From contig CALXKM010000043.1 of the NCBI GenBank assembly GCA_944388865.1, forward strand, positions 1 to 64,000: a DNA stretch of 64,000 nt. Reading direction: 5' to 3'. This stretch comes from an uncultured Duodenibacillus sp. (lineage in GTDB: Bacteria > Pseudomonadota > Gammaproteobacteria > Burkholderiales > Burkholderiaceae_F). The notes beneath the pieces were generated by a model. It was not told the origin of the DNA. It saw only the letters and a program-made list of their open reading frames with translations, and ran no database searches. The stretch's first letter is position 1. Every line of letters starts with the position of its first letter. Below, piece by piece: positions 26,388 through 34,796 of this stretch. The position numbers and the translations under genes were made by a program.

Positions 26388-27011
26388 ATGTTTCTTGAAT
26401 CCGCAGGACTTTCGACGCTTGTTGTCGCAGCCTCTGAAATCGGCGACAAAACTCAGCTTTTAGCTTTGATTCTCGCCGCACGCTTTCGAGCTCCCGTTCC
26501 CATCATTGCCGGCATTCTCGGCGCAACGATCTTCAACCACGCGCTCGCCGGCATCTTCGGCGCTGCGCTCTCAAGCTGGATTGATCCCGTTTGGCTCAAA
26601 TGGGCGCTTGTCATTTCGTTTTTGGCTATGGCCGCTTGGATGCTTGTGCCGGACAAGGCCGACGATGACGTCGTCAAGCAAAACCATCGCTTCGGCGCTT
26701 TCGGCACGACGCTCATTCTCTTTTTTCTTGCAGAAATGGGCGACAAGACCCAGTTTGCCACCATTGCTCTTGCCGCTCACTATCAGGAAGCCTTGAGCGT
26801 GGTCGTAGGCACAACGCTTGGCATGCTCATTGCCGATGTGCCGGCCGTGTTCGTCGGAGAATGGATCATGAAGCGCGTTTCCATGAAGGTAATGCGCATA
26901 ACAGCGTGTCTGATCTTTGTTGCGCTTGCCGCGCTTTCCTTCATGACGCCGGTTCCGCAGTCTTCAGACGCTGCAAACTCAGTTCCTCCTGCAGAAGTTG
27001 TCAGCCCGTAG
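26388..27011 (+). CDS. GDT1/TMEM165 (UPF0016) family manganese exporter
   Basis: 207 aa, six membrane segments in two homologous halves, each with the family signature: SEIGDKTQLL near residue 16 and AEMGDKTQFA near residue 119. Bacterial members export Mn2+ (established for the family). ATG at 26388 begins the first helix and fits the family start. The yybP-ykoY leader predicts induction by manganese. Confidence 0.9.
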   Translation: MFLESAGLSTLVVAASEIGDKTQLLALILAARFRAPVPIIAGILGATIFNHALAGIFGAALSSWIDPVWLKWALVISFLAMAAWMLVPDKADDDVVKQNHRFGAFGTTLILFFLAEMGDKTQFATIALAAHYQEALSVVVGTTLGMLIADVPAVFVGEWIMKRVSMKVMRITACLIFVALAALSFMTPVPQSSDAANSVPPAEVVSP

Positions 27012-27211
27012 AGATTTGGACGTATTCAAAGACTTGGGCCGAGTAGGGGCGACGAAAAGGCCTCATTCACAAGGAAATCCAGAAGAAGGCAGAAGCAGTT
27101 TATGGGAGCTTTCAGCCGTTTGGCTGAGACCGAGAACGATACGAAAAACTTTTCCCAAGGGCCTTCTGCCGATAGACTGAGCCGTCAGAAGGAAATTTCC
27201 GGAGTACCGAA

Positions 27212-27460
27212 ATGGTTCAGGCTCTATGCAATGCACAGTCGAATTTGATGGATCGCATCACAAGCGACATTCGCACCTATGGCGACGAAAAAACTTTTCA
27301 GGCTGTCTGGCGGCAGGTTTCGCCTGAATCAGTCGAGCTTGTGGATTATCTGACTTCTGACGCTTCGCAGAGTGCTCAAGACGATGTCAGGGACATTGTG
27401 CACGCCATGCCTGCCTGGCAAATTCTTAAAGTTCTGCAAACGCAGATCAAGCCGCAATAG
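27212..27460 (+). CDS. small WRQVSP-family protein, unknown
   Basis: 82 aa. Shares VWRQVSP, LVDY and (D/H)AMPAW-x2-LK-x-L-x2-Q with the first 85 residues of the protein at 44268, so the two form a paralogous family I do not recognise. GGAG ribosome site before the ATG; a CCTTCTG/CAGAAGG hairpin (27162-27192) lies in the leader. Cytoplasmic, no signal or membrane segment. Followed 265 bp later by the HU gene. Confidence 0.75.
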   Translation: MVQALCNAQSNLMDRITSDIRTYGDEKTFQAVWRQVSPESVELVDYLTSDASQSAQDDVRDIVHAMPAWQILKVLQTQIKPQ

Positions 27461-27634
27461 TGTTCTGCACGCATCGAAAATCTGCGTTGCCTTGTTCGGT
27501 TGCTTGGGTTTTATTTGTGCCGTCTTGTGGAAAAAAGCACTATCGACCACGGGGCTTCCCGCGGTTTTCTTCATCGCCGCCTCTGCAAATACGACAAAGT
27601 TTGCAGAAAATCATCAAAAATTTCCTTAATCTGC

Positions 27635-27662
27635 TTGTGCTCAGGCCAAACTAAGGTATAGT
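27635..27662 (+). promoter_or_regulatory. promoter of the HU gene
   Basis: TTGTGC (27635-27640), 16-bp spacer, TATAGT (27657-27662). Confidence 0.6.
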
Positions 27663-27725
27663 TGCGCTTTGTCAATCAACGGCCTCAAGCTAAGGGGCAA
27701 GAATAAATTCATAGGGGATAATCCG

Positions 27726-27998
27726 ATGAACAAGAATGATTTGGTTGAGCAGATTGCAACCGCTGCCGACATTTCCAAGGCTAAGGCCGGCATGGCTCTC
27801 GATGCTTTCGTTGAAGCCGTGACCGCTTCTCTGCAGAAGGGCGAGGATGTTTCTCTGGTTGGCTTCGGCACCTTTACGGTTTCCGAACGCGGTGCCCGCA
27901 CCGGCCGTAATCCTCAGACCGGCGAAGAAATCCAGATTGCCGCGACGAACGTTCCGAAGTTCCGCGCTGGCAAGAAGCTCAAGGATGCTGTAAACTAA
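27726..27998 (+). CDS. hup: HU-family DNA-binding protein
   Basis: 90 aa, full-length nucleoid protein. [20 protein letters not shown] at the N-terminus, the GFGTFTV turn and the arm region [10 protein letters not shown] with the DNA-intercalating Pro. ATG at 27726 with AGGGGAT upstream fits the family start. Compacts DNA as a dimer. A tRNA gene follows 44 bp downstream, separated by a stable hairpin. Confidence 0.97.
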   Translation: MNKNDLVEQIATAADISKAKAGMALDAFVEAVTASLQKGEDVSLVGFGTFTVSERGARTGRNPQTGEEIQIAATNVPKFRAGKKLKDAVN

Positions 27999-28007
27999 TG
28001 CTCCTTG

Positions 28008-28036
28008 ACGTCCGGTCAAGATTGTTGATCGGACGT
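28008..28036 (+). terminator. stable hairpin between HU and tRNA-Val
   Basis: ACGTCCGGTCAA (28008-28019) and TTGATCGGACGT (28025-28036), 12 bp with one G-U pair and a 5-nt loop. No T run, so it may be an RNA-processing or stability element, not a terminator. Confidence 0.5.
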
Positions 28037-28042
28037 ATATGT

Positions 28043-28118
28043 GGATGCTTAGCTCAGTTGGTAGAGCGGCGCCCTTACAAGGCGTAGGTCGGGAGTTCGA
28101 GACTCTCAGCATCCACCA
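28043..28118 (+). tRNA. tRNA-Val (anticodon TAC), CCA encoded
   Basis: 76 nt cloverleaf: acceptor GGATGCT/AGCATCC, D-arm AGCTCAGTTGGTAGAGC, anticodon loop CTTACAA, T-arm GGTTCGA-type stem (GGGAGTTCGAGACTCTC), discriminator A and encoded CCA. Confidence 0.95.
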
Positions 28119-28142
28119 AAAAATTTGATTGATATTGTTGAG

Positions 28143-28165
28143 GCCTGATGTTTTCAGGCTTTTTT
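28143..28165 (+). terminator. terminator of tRNA-Val
   Basis: GCCTGA (28143-28148) pairs with TCAGGC (28154-28159), followed by six T. Confidence 0.85.
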
Positions 28166-28204
28166 GTTGCCTCAAACTTTGAAAAACAAAAGCGTCTGAC
28201 GCAA

Positions 28205-28229
28205 AGAGAGAGGCGAGGAGCCTCTCTCT
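28205..28229 (-). terminator. hairpin after the cytochrome-flavin operon
   Basis: AGAGAGAGGC (28205-28214) and GCCTCTCTCT (28220-28229), 10-bp perfect stem, 5-nt loop, 17 nt after the cytochrome stop codon on the minus strand. Confidence 0.5.
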
Positions 28230-28245
28230 GTCAATTTAAAGCAGC

Positions 28246-28584
28246 CTAGGGGACTTTGATATCGAGCTTGTGACAGCTGGCGCACATGTTGACCGAAGGT
28301 TCATGCGCACGGTGGCATTCTTCGCAAGGCTGGTCAAGCATATGCGTATAGTGAGGATTTGGCTTGAGGTTTTTTGTCTTCTCGGCCAAGTCCTTATAGC
28401 TTCCGTGACACTTTTGACATTGCGCGGTCGGCACCGCTAATTTCGGCGGAGTTTCGACGTGGCAGCCAGAGCACTGTACTTTGTTTGCAGCATGCCGGTC
28501 AGCAAGGAAGTCGGCAGCAAGGCCTGATGTGCACAAACTCATCAATGCAAGGGCACTCAAACCGAAAATCGTAGTTTTGAGCAT
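28246..28584 (-). CDS. periplasmic tetraheme cytochrome c
   Basis: 112 aa. Signal peptide about residues 1-24 (ends GLAA). Four c-type heme motifs: CSGCH 38-42, CQKCH 56-60, CEECH 87-91, CASCH 101-105, with extra His residues for axial ligation, as in the heme domain of flavocytochrome c fumarate reductases. Starts 14 bp after the flavin-reductase gene, so the two make a split flavocytochrome: this protein should feed electrons from the quinol pool (through a NapC/CymA-type donor elsewhere) to the FAD subunit. ATG at 28584 chosen for the signal peptide. Confidence 0.92.
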   Translation of the reverse strand: MLKTTIFGLSALALMSLCTSGLAADFLADRHAANKVQCSGCHVETPPKLAVPTAQCQKCHGSYKDLAEKTKNLKPNPHYTHMLDQPCEECHRAHEPSVNMCASCHKLDIKVP

Positions 28585-28598
28585 TTTGTCATCCTCTC

Positions 28599-30080
28599 TT
28601 ATTTGGTGTTGCCGGTCATGGCGTGACGAGCTGCGAGTCGACCAAAGACAATTGCACTTGAAAGCTGAGAGCCCGCAATGTCTTCTGCATACCACAATCC
28701 TCCGGCGGCATTTCCGGCAGCATAAAGTCCTTTGATCGGCTTGTCGTCCAAATCAACGACCTGAGCATTGGCGTTGACCTTGGGACCGCCGAATGTTGCA
28801 GCAATGCCGCCGCTCATCGGGATCGCGTAGTACGGAGGCGTTGCGACCGGATGAGGCGTTTTTCTATTGTGAGGCGGCACGAGCTCCCGAGCCTTTCCAT
28901 CGGCAATGGCTTTGTTGAACTGCTTGACGCTGGCAACCAGATTTCCTTTATCAATGCCCGCGGCACCGGCCAGTGCTTCGATCGTGTCGGCTTTGTAGAT
29001 TGGGCTATTGAGTCGGTTGAAGCGATCGATGAGCTTGGTAAGAATGTTGTCTTCATCGTCCGTTTTGGCGTCGCAGATAATGAAGGTTCGATTGTCAGGC
29101 GTGACCTGCGGCAACAGCTTTGAGCGCATCGCCTGACCCAGACTTTCATCAACGCACCGCTTGCCGTCGCGTCCGACGATCATGCCGTAGGCGGAGTTGC
29201 TCACACGTGCTGGGTTGGCGTGCGTCTCAGGAACGATGGGGCCGGCGTAGAACTCCGTCATGTTGACGAGCTTCGCTCCGAGCGGGCGCGTCATAAGAAT
29301 GTTTTCGCCGGTGTTGCGCGTCGAACCGCGAAGCTTGAGCTGTGTTGCCCACGGCCCCATGTAGATGCCGCGCATTTCTTCATTCGCGCCGAAGCCGCCT
29401 GTGGTGAGCACGACGCCTTTGCGCGCCATATAGTGCTTGGGGCCTTCGGGCGTCATGGTCTTGACGCCGATGACTTCCAGACGGTCATTAGTGATCAGTT
29501 CATAGGCTTTGGTATTGACGTGCAGAGGCACGCCTTTCTTTTTAAGCTCTGCCAGAAGCTTGCGCATCAAAATAGAACCGCCGGTCGTTCCGTCCGTGGT
29601 CATGAAAAACGCACGGCTCTTGTGCGGAAACGGCAGACCGGTTTTAAGCGTCAAGGGAACGCCCATATCGATGAGCCAATCAATCGTGGGGCCGGAGAGC
29701 TCGGCAAAAGCTCGCAGACACTCAGGATCACCGATGCCTTTCGTCTCGTAAATTTCATCTTTGACGAAATCTTCGAGTGTTTCTCCTGTGTCCTTTTGAT
29801 AGCGGCTCCCGACGCCGCACAGTCGCCCTGAAGCATAAAGCGTATTGCCGTCAGGACGCATGTATTTCTCCAGCAAAACAACGCTTGCACCAATGTTTTT
29901 AGCCTCAAGTGCGCAGCCGGCACCAGCGGCACCTGCACCAACAACGACAATGTCGTAGGTTTCGACGGGGATTTTCGATTTTGCGTTTTTCGGCGTCTTG
30001 GCCGAAGCAGCAGCTGTCAACCCGAGACCAGCGGCAGTGCCGACTGAGGCCGCGATGAAATTTCGGCGTCCAACTTGCAT
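28599..30080 (-). CDS. Tat-exported flavin subunit of a split flavocytochrome c reductase
   Basis: 493 aa. Twin-arginine leader (GRRNFIAASVG), FAD motif VVGAGAAGAGCALEA, and the flavocytochrome c fold. AAAAGGAG precedes the ATG at 30080. Downstream partner is the tetraheme cytochrome. C-terminal loop reads YAAGNAAGGLWYAEDIAGSQ, unlike HGANRLGG of fumarate reductase, so substrate is different. Divergent from an RpiR-type regulator that may control it. Confidence 0.87.
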   Translation of the reverse strand: MQVGRRNFIAASVGTAAGLGLTAAASAKTPKNAKSKIPVETYDIVVVGAGAAGAGCALEAKNIGASVVLLEKYMRPDGNTLYASGRLCGVGSRYQKDTGETLEDFVKDEIYETKGIGDPECLRAFAELSGPTIDWLIDMGVPLTLKTGLPFPHKSRAFFMTTDGTTGGSILMRKLLAELKKKGVPLHVNTKAYELITNDRLEVIGVKTMTPEGPKHYMARKGVVLTTGGFGANEEMRGIYMGPWATQLKLRGSTRNTGENILMTRPLGAKLVNMTEFYAGPIVPETHANPARVSNSAYGMIVGRDGKRCVDESLGQAMRSKLLPQVTPDNRTFIICDAKTDDEDNILTKLIDRFNRLNSPIYKADTIEALAGAAGIDKGNLVASVKQFNKAIADGKARELVPPHNRKTPHPVATPPYYAIPMSGGIAATFGGPKVNANAQVVDLDDKPIKGLYAAGNAAGGLWYAEDIAGSQLSSAIVFGRLAARHAMTGNTK

Positions 30081-30169
30081 GCTTTTCTCCTTTTGCAATT
30101 TGGAAATTGGTTGAGCAAAGCTTTTCGTTGCGGACTTTCAAGCCGCGGCAGAATATACTTTGCATGAAA

Positions 30170-30203
30170 CAAACTGTTCATGTTTGTGAGAAACGAATGT
30201 TTC
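30170..30203. promoter_or_regulatory. paired symmetric sites in the divergent reductase/RpiR region
   Basis: CAAAC-N7-GTTTG (30170-30186) and GAAAC-N4-GTTTC (30190-30203). Related half-sites recur nearby (TGAAACAAA at 30165, TTGTTTGTTTCA at 30222). Plausible binding sites for the adjacent RpiR protein. Confidence 0.45.
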
Positions 30204-30322
30204 ATATCGCCCATTTTAGGATTGTTTGTTTCACCACTAGAGGGGCATCAGGGAAAACCTTAGCCCCGTTCATATGGAGCGTTGTTTTGACAAAGCAAGA
30301 AACAAAAAGGCAAGCCGTTGAA

Positions 30323-31213
30323 ATGGCAAAAATGCCGCCGTTGCTCAAGATGATTGAGCAGAAATCTTCAACAATGACGTATCAGCACCAGCGAATCGGT
30401 GCATTTCTCAAACGCCATCATCTCAAGGCTGCATTTCTGACGGTTGCTGAAGTGGCTAAAGAGGCTGGCGTCAGTCCTGCTACCGTCGTTCGTTTTTCCA
30501 CAGCCCTTGGCTACAAGGGATTCAGCGAGCTTCAAAAAGAGCTTCAGGCATTGGCTGTAAATGCTTCAGGGACAAAAGGCGGCAGAACTGAATTCTTAAG
30601 CGTAAAGCCCGATGATGCTGGCGAGGGATCCATTCTGCAGAAGATGACGACCAAGGTTGCGAATGCTGTAGGGGAGTTTGCTGCGCAAATTGATGCTGAG
30701 CCATTCGACAAAGCTGTCAAAATCCTTTTTGATGCGAAAAAAATTGCAGTTGCTGGACACAAGGCAAGCTTGGGAGTAGCGGCACATGCTGCATATGTTT
30801 TATCGAAGGTGCACGCCAATGTACGGCATCTCTCAGGAACGGACGAATTTACTTCGTTTGCCGACATTGAAGACATGGGGCCCGATGATGCACTGCTTGC
30901 CTTTGCCGTCATTCATTACCCCAATACGACGCTGAAGTTGATTAGGCTTCTGAAGTCCAAGGGCGTGAAAGTTGTTCTAGTTGCTGATTTTTTGGCTTTT
31001 CCCGAAGCACAGCTCGCAGATGCGGTTCTCATCGCCAATTTGGATTTTCATGGCTTTCTGGATCTGATGGAGCCCTTCTTGATCTATGCCGACGCGCTTG
31101 CCTATGGGGTCTTCAGCATGGACGAGGAAAAGGCGAAACGTCGTCTGAAAGCCTTTAACGCCTTCAACGAAGCAGACCGAGCTTTCCTGCATGTCTGCCG
31201 GTTTGCCGATTAG
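30323..31213 (+). CDS. MurR/RpiR-family transcriptional regulator
   Basis: 296 aa: N-terminal HTH_6 domain (LTVAEVAKEAGVSPATVVRF) and C-terminal SIS sugar-isomerase-like domain (IAVAGHKASLGVAAHAAYVL). Start uncertain: ATG at 30323 fits the family N-terminus; in-frame TTG codons upstream are possible. Such regulators usually bind phosphosugars, but the SIS domain here serves a locus with a flavocytochrome reductase and a DUF401 permease, so the effector may be a carboxylate or other ligand. Confidence 0.87.
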   Translation: MAKMPPLLKMIEQKSSTMTYQHQRIGAFLKRHHLKAAFLTVAEVAKEAGVSPATVVRFSTALGYKGFSELQKELQALAVNASGTKGGRTEFLSVKPDDAGEGSILQKMTTKVANAVGEFAAQIDAEPFDKAVKILFDAKKIAVAGHKASLGVAAHAAYVLSKVHANVRHLSGTDEFTSFADIEDMGPDDALLAFAVIHYPNTTLKLIRLLKSKGVKVVLVADFLAFPEAQLADAVLIANLDFHGFLDLMEPFLIYADALAYGVFSMDEEKAKRRLKAFNAFNEADRAFLHVCRFAD

Positions 31214-31227
31214 GGACTCGCTGCAGC

Positions 31228-32418
31228 ATGCGTTTGCAACAAATCCTTCGTTTGGCAAAAAGCTCGTTTGCCGCTTGGCTCGCGTTGGGCGCGCTTTTCA
31301 TCGGCTTTTTATTCGGAAACACGCCAGGCATCAATGGCGTACTTGGAACCTTCATTGATTTAAGCCGCTCTGAGAGCTTTTGCCGTACTCTGGGCATTTT
31401 GTATTTGGCTTGCCTCATCGGCGGAGTGCTTCAGAAGCTCGATTTGGATTCGCTGATCTGCAGTCGTTTGTCATCGAACATCGGCAAACCTGCAGCGATG
31501 GTAGTCGTGCCTTTCCTTTTAGGGCTTTTTCCTACAGTAGGAGGTGCGAAGCTCTCGCTCGTGTTCGTTGAAAATCTTGGCAAGGAGACGAAAGCGCAAA
31601 AGCAGGATTTGGCGCTGATCAATTTCTGGTTTCGTCACACATGCAATTTTGCAAACCCTCTCATTCCCGGAACGGTTCTTGCCAGTGCAATTTCAGGTGC
31701 CGATCTTGGATCCATCATTGAGATCACATTCCCATTGATGATCATTTCCACGGTGTATGGATGGAAAAAATTTGTTGCGCCGATTTTTCCGGCAGAGTCT
31801 TCTTTGTCAGCGAATGCGTGCAAGGCAAGTTTGCTTCTTTTCATCCCGACGGCCATTTTGTGTGCATTGGCTTCTGCACAAATCGTCATCGCCATGCTTG
31901 TGACGGCCGCGTGTGCCGGACTGGTTTTAACCGCGGCAAAGCTCGGAGCAGGTCAAGCTGTGCAGGCAGTCTTTCTGACGCGAAAAGATTGGAAGCTGAT
32001 GGTGCAGGTGTGTTCGGTTCTCTTCTTTGTCGAAGTCATTAAGCAGACGAGCCTCATGGGAGCGCTTCAAAACTTTGTCCACAGCGGCATCATCAGCTCA
32101 ACCTTCGGACCAATTGTTGTTTTGGTTCTGGCAACGATAGTTCTGAGCATCCTGACTGGTCTCAGCCAGTGCTATCAAGCCTTGGTGATGCCTGTAGTTG
32201 CTGCCGTTTATCCCGGTCAGCCGATGTTTGCAGCCATTATCGTTGCCGTCGGTCTCGCGGCCCAGTTCGTTACGCCGGCGCATTTGTGCCTGCTCATATC
32301 GGCGCAGCATTTCAGCATCTCCGTCTGGAGCATCATCAAAAGTGTGGCGCCGGCAATTGTTCTGAGCTTTGCCTTTTGGCTGCTTTTCGTTGCAGTCATC
32401 GGCAGCAATTTTCATTGA
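31228..32418 (+). CDS. DUF401-family membrane permease
   Basis: 396 aa, about 10-12 hydrophobic segments. Family signature around FLLGLFPTVGGAKLSLVFVE and NFWFRHTCNFANPLIPG. Distantly related to the GntP/DctM-like ion-transporter class. Begins 14 bp after the RpiR gene, hence cotranscribed. Probably imports the substrate of the divergently encoded reductase; substrate unknown. Confidence 0.8.
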   Translation: MRLQQILRLAKSSFAAWLALGALFIGFLFGNTPGINGVLGTFIDLSRSESFCRTLGILYLACLIGGVLQKLDLDSLICSRLSSNIGKPAAMVVVPFLLGLFPTVGGAKLSLVFVENLGKETKAQKQDLALINFWFRHTCNFANPLIPGTVLASAISGADLGSIIEITFPLMIISTVYGWKKFVAPIFPAESSLSANACKASLLLFIPTAILCALASAQIVIAMLVTAACAGLVLTAAKLGAGQAVQAVFLTRKDWKLMVQVCSVLFFVEVIKQTSLMGALQNFVHSGIISSTFGPIVVLVLATIVLSILTGLSQCYQALVMPVVAAVYPGQPMFAAIIVAVGLAAQFVTPAHLCLLISAQHFSISVWSIIKSVAPAIVLSFAFWLLFVAVIGSNFH

Positions 32419-32491
32419 CTCTTCGATCTCAAATTCGGCCCGCATTGACGCATTCGTGCACAGACTGATGCTGCAGCCCGTTGGCTGAGGC

Positions 32492-33077
32492 TCAAGCAGA
32501 TTTTCTCTTCGTCAATCCAGATCGTTGCTCGAGAGCCAACCCAATCAGCCGGTCGGTCTGATCAGCCATAAATAACGGAATGTAGAGCAAGTCGTCATCC
32601 ATCTTGAGATTTTCGAGAGAAAATCTCAATCTGAGTTTGATCTGATCGGCAAATAGTTTCTTGAACTTATTGAGACTGCGGCTGGCGAGAGCATTGCCAG
32701 GCGACGCCCAGCAAAGACCCAGCGCAGGCGACATGGTATTGAGGAGCGTTCTCGCAGAAATACTTCAGCGCATTGATGACTTCAGGACAATCCTGAATCT
32801 CATCAAAAATGACGAGCGTCTTTGACGGCAATATTTTTAGACCGCTCGCGAGCATCAGATTCTGAAGGATGCGCCCGACATCTTTTGTCGCTTCGAAAAA
32901 TTGCTTGTAGTCCTGGTTCTCATCGAAGTTGAAGTAGGCCGCATCGTCGTAGCACTGACGGCCGAACTCTTTGAGAAGCCACGTTTTGCCGACTTGCCGA
33001 ACGCCCTGCAGGATGAGCGGCTTGCGGTAGGCCGAGTTTTTCCAGTTAACGAACTTTTGCAGTGCCAGACGTTGCAT
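32492..33077 (-). pseudogene. DUF4143-family ATPase with internal deletion
   Basis: The 5' part (33077 down to about 32690) codes for the N-terminal 125 residues: Walker A GVRQVGKTWLL, Walker B LVIFDEIQDCPEVI, ACAGSLLGVA. After that the frame shifts and the last 60 residues of the family follow at once in another frame (SLNKFKKLFADQIKLRLRFS then MDDDLLYIPLF). Roughly 200 codons including the winged helix are missing. Non-functional. Confidence 0.85.
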
Positions 33078-33091
33078 AGAAGATCCTTAAA

Positions 33092-33129
33092 TTACATAAA
33101 TATTAATAATTATGTGATTCTCATCACAT
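33092..33129. promoter_or_regulatory. palindromes upstream of the ATPase remnant, one CRP-like
   Basis: TTACATAA-N10-TTATGTGA (33092-33117) sits 15 bp before the ATPase start. Overlapping it, ATGTGAT-TCTC-ATCACAT (33112-33129) is a perfect match to the TGTGA-N6-TCACA pattern of CRP/Vfr sites. A third symmetric element TGTCA-N5-TGACA is at 33154-33168. The decarboxylase homologue starts 200 bp away on the plus strand. Confidence 0.55.
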
Positions 33130-33328
33130 TCTTATTGGTTTTTCTGTGATCCTTGTCATCCTGTGACATTCGAGAGTTATCGCCGTCAAAAAAACACCGC
33201 CCGCACCGTCGTTGTCCGTACTTACGCCTAGAGCAAGCAGGATTCATGGCGCGTCTTGATAATATGAAAGCTGCAGACAATGAATGCATAGCAGAGCAGG
33301 AGGCTTGTACCTTTCTCGCGGGGGAAAC

Positions 33329-34693
33329 ATGACGGGAAATTCGTTTGCATTGCGCTTTGGCCGAATCTTTCTAGCCGCATCAATGGCCTGCGCGCTGGCC
33401 GAAGGCCTTGCGGCCTGCGCCTATGAGCAAGGCGTGCGTGCCGATGCCGCGCAAGCCGAACAATGTCTTGGGAATGCAGACGGCAGCTTCAGGCCAATGA
33501 CGCAGGAGTTGGCAAATCTCATCAAGAGCGACGCCAACCTAAAGCGCATGCTTGAGAAGTCGATTGCCGCTGCTGCCGCAATCAATCCGGATCCGCTTAC
33601 CAACCCGGCGCAGACGCTTGAGCAGTATCTTGAATACATCAACTGGGCGGAAACGGCCATGCCCTGGGCGATTTTGCCAAACGTCGAGAAAAACCATCCC
33701 AAGCTCTACGAGCAAATCGATCAAAGTCTGAACTACTTTTACTTCGTCAACGACAGGCCCCTTGAAGAACTCAAGGGCAAGGGGCTCTACATCCCGTCGC
33801 TGCAGTATGCAGAGCCCTATCGCTCCTGGATGATTCGCTTCGTCAAGCAATACGGCAGCTACCTCTCCGAGCCGCAGTCCTGGAGCGCCGAGCATCTCGA
33901 GGCTGCGCGCTCCGATGAGCGTTTTCGTCTGGACTCTGGCGACTATGAGCACCCGTCGAACTGGAAGAGCTTCAACGACTTTTTCGTTCGCAGGCTCGCA
34001 GATCCTTCCAAACGGCCAATTTCGGACGTCAATGACGACGCGGTCGTTGTTTCGCCTGCCGATGCCGTGCCGCAGGGCGTTTGGAGAATTGATGAAAAGA
34101 GCATGCTGACGGCAGCGGGCTCTCAAAGGGTTGGACAGCCTGACTTCGTTGCGATCAAGTCAAAGAAGTTTTCCTCTGCCGCGGAACTTCTGGGACCGAG
34201 CCGATATCGCGATGCCTTTGCGGGCGGCACCATGACGCACACGTTTTTGGATGTCTTTGACTACCATCGCTTTCATTTCCCGATCTCCGGAACGATTCGA
34301 GAAGTCATGAACATCCCTGGAGATGCTGCCGTAGGCGGCTACATCTCATGGGATCCGGTCTTGAAGAAGTACCTGCTCAACGCCGGTACGCCGGGCTGGC
34401 AGACAATCGAGTCTCGGGCTTTGGTCATTGTCGAAACCGAGCAATTTGGTCTGGTCGCAGTTTTGCCCATCGGCATGAGCCAGATCTCTTCGGTGGCACT
34501 TGAAAAAGACCTCAAGCCCGGCAAGCAGATCAAAAAGGGCGACGAGTTCGGGGCTTTTCTTTTCGGCGGCAGCGACATCGTCCTGCTTTTTCAAAAAGGC
34601 GTGAAATTTGAGCTCTCGACAGCTCAAAAAGACGGCAGCTATCCGCACCTTCTGATGGGACAGAAGTACGGAACGCTGTCAAAGAAGCGCTGA
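33329..34693 (+). CDS. phosphatidylserine decarboxylase-family protein, predicted lipoprotein
   Basis: 454 aa. The C-terminal 300 residues match the Psd fold: FNDFFVRRL, VVSPADA, TFLDVFDYHRFHFPISGTI, and the cleavage region FGGSD with Ser415 at the pyruvoyl-forming position, although Thr of the usual GST/GSS is Asp416. The N-terminus has a signal sequence ending LAAC, a fair lipobox, so the protein would be periplasmic and lipid-anchored, unlike the cytoplasmic-face housekeeping enzyme. ATG at 33329 has a GGGGGAA site. May decarboxylate a different substrate. Confidence 0.75.
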   Translation: MTGNSFALRFGRIFLAASMACALAEGLAACAYEQGVRADAAQAEQCLGNADGSFRPMTQELANLIKSDANLKRMLEKSIAAAAAINPDPLTNPAQTLEQYLEYINWAETAMPWAILPNVEKNHPKLYEQIDQSLNYFYFVNDRPLEELKGKGLYIPSLQYAEPYRSWMIRFVKQYGSYLSEPQSWSAEHLEAARSDERFRLDSGDYEHPSNWKSFNDFFVRRLADPSKRPISDVNDDAVVVSPADAVPQGVWRIDEKSMLTAAGSQRVGQPDFVAIKSKKFSSAAELLGPSRYRDAFAGGTMTHTFLDVFDYHRFHFPISGTIREVMNIPGDAAVGGYISWDPVLKKYLLNAGTPGWQTIESRALVIVETEQFGLVAVLPIGMSQISSVALEKDLKPGKQIKKGDEFGAFLFGGSDIVLLFQKGVKFELSTAQKDGSYPHLLMGQKYGTLSKKR

Positions 34694-34728
34694 CGGCTTA
34701 TGCAAAGCCTGCCTTTTGCTGAGCCGTC
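34692..34728 (+). terminator. hairpin overlapping the stop codon of the Psd-family gene
   Basis: GACGGCT (34692-34698) pairs with AGCCGTC (34722-34728). No T run. Confidence 0.4.
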
Positions 34729-34796
34729 GCGCGGCTGTTGGAGACTGCTTTGCCGAGCAGAGCCCGCTTGAACAAATCCGGCATGAGGTTTTGAGG

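Noticed and set aside
27012-27211. TPP or other riboswitch before the 27212 gene
   Set aside because: Only a simple 7-bp hairpin; conserved riboswitch elements are absent.
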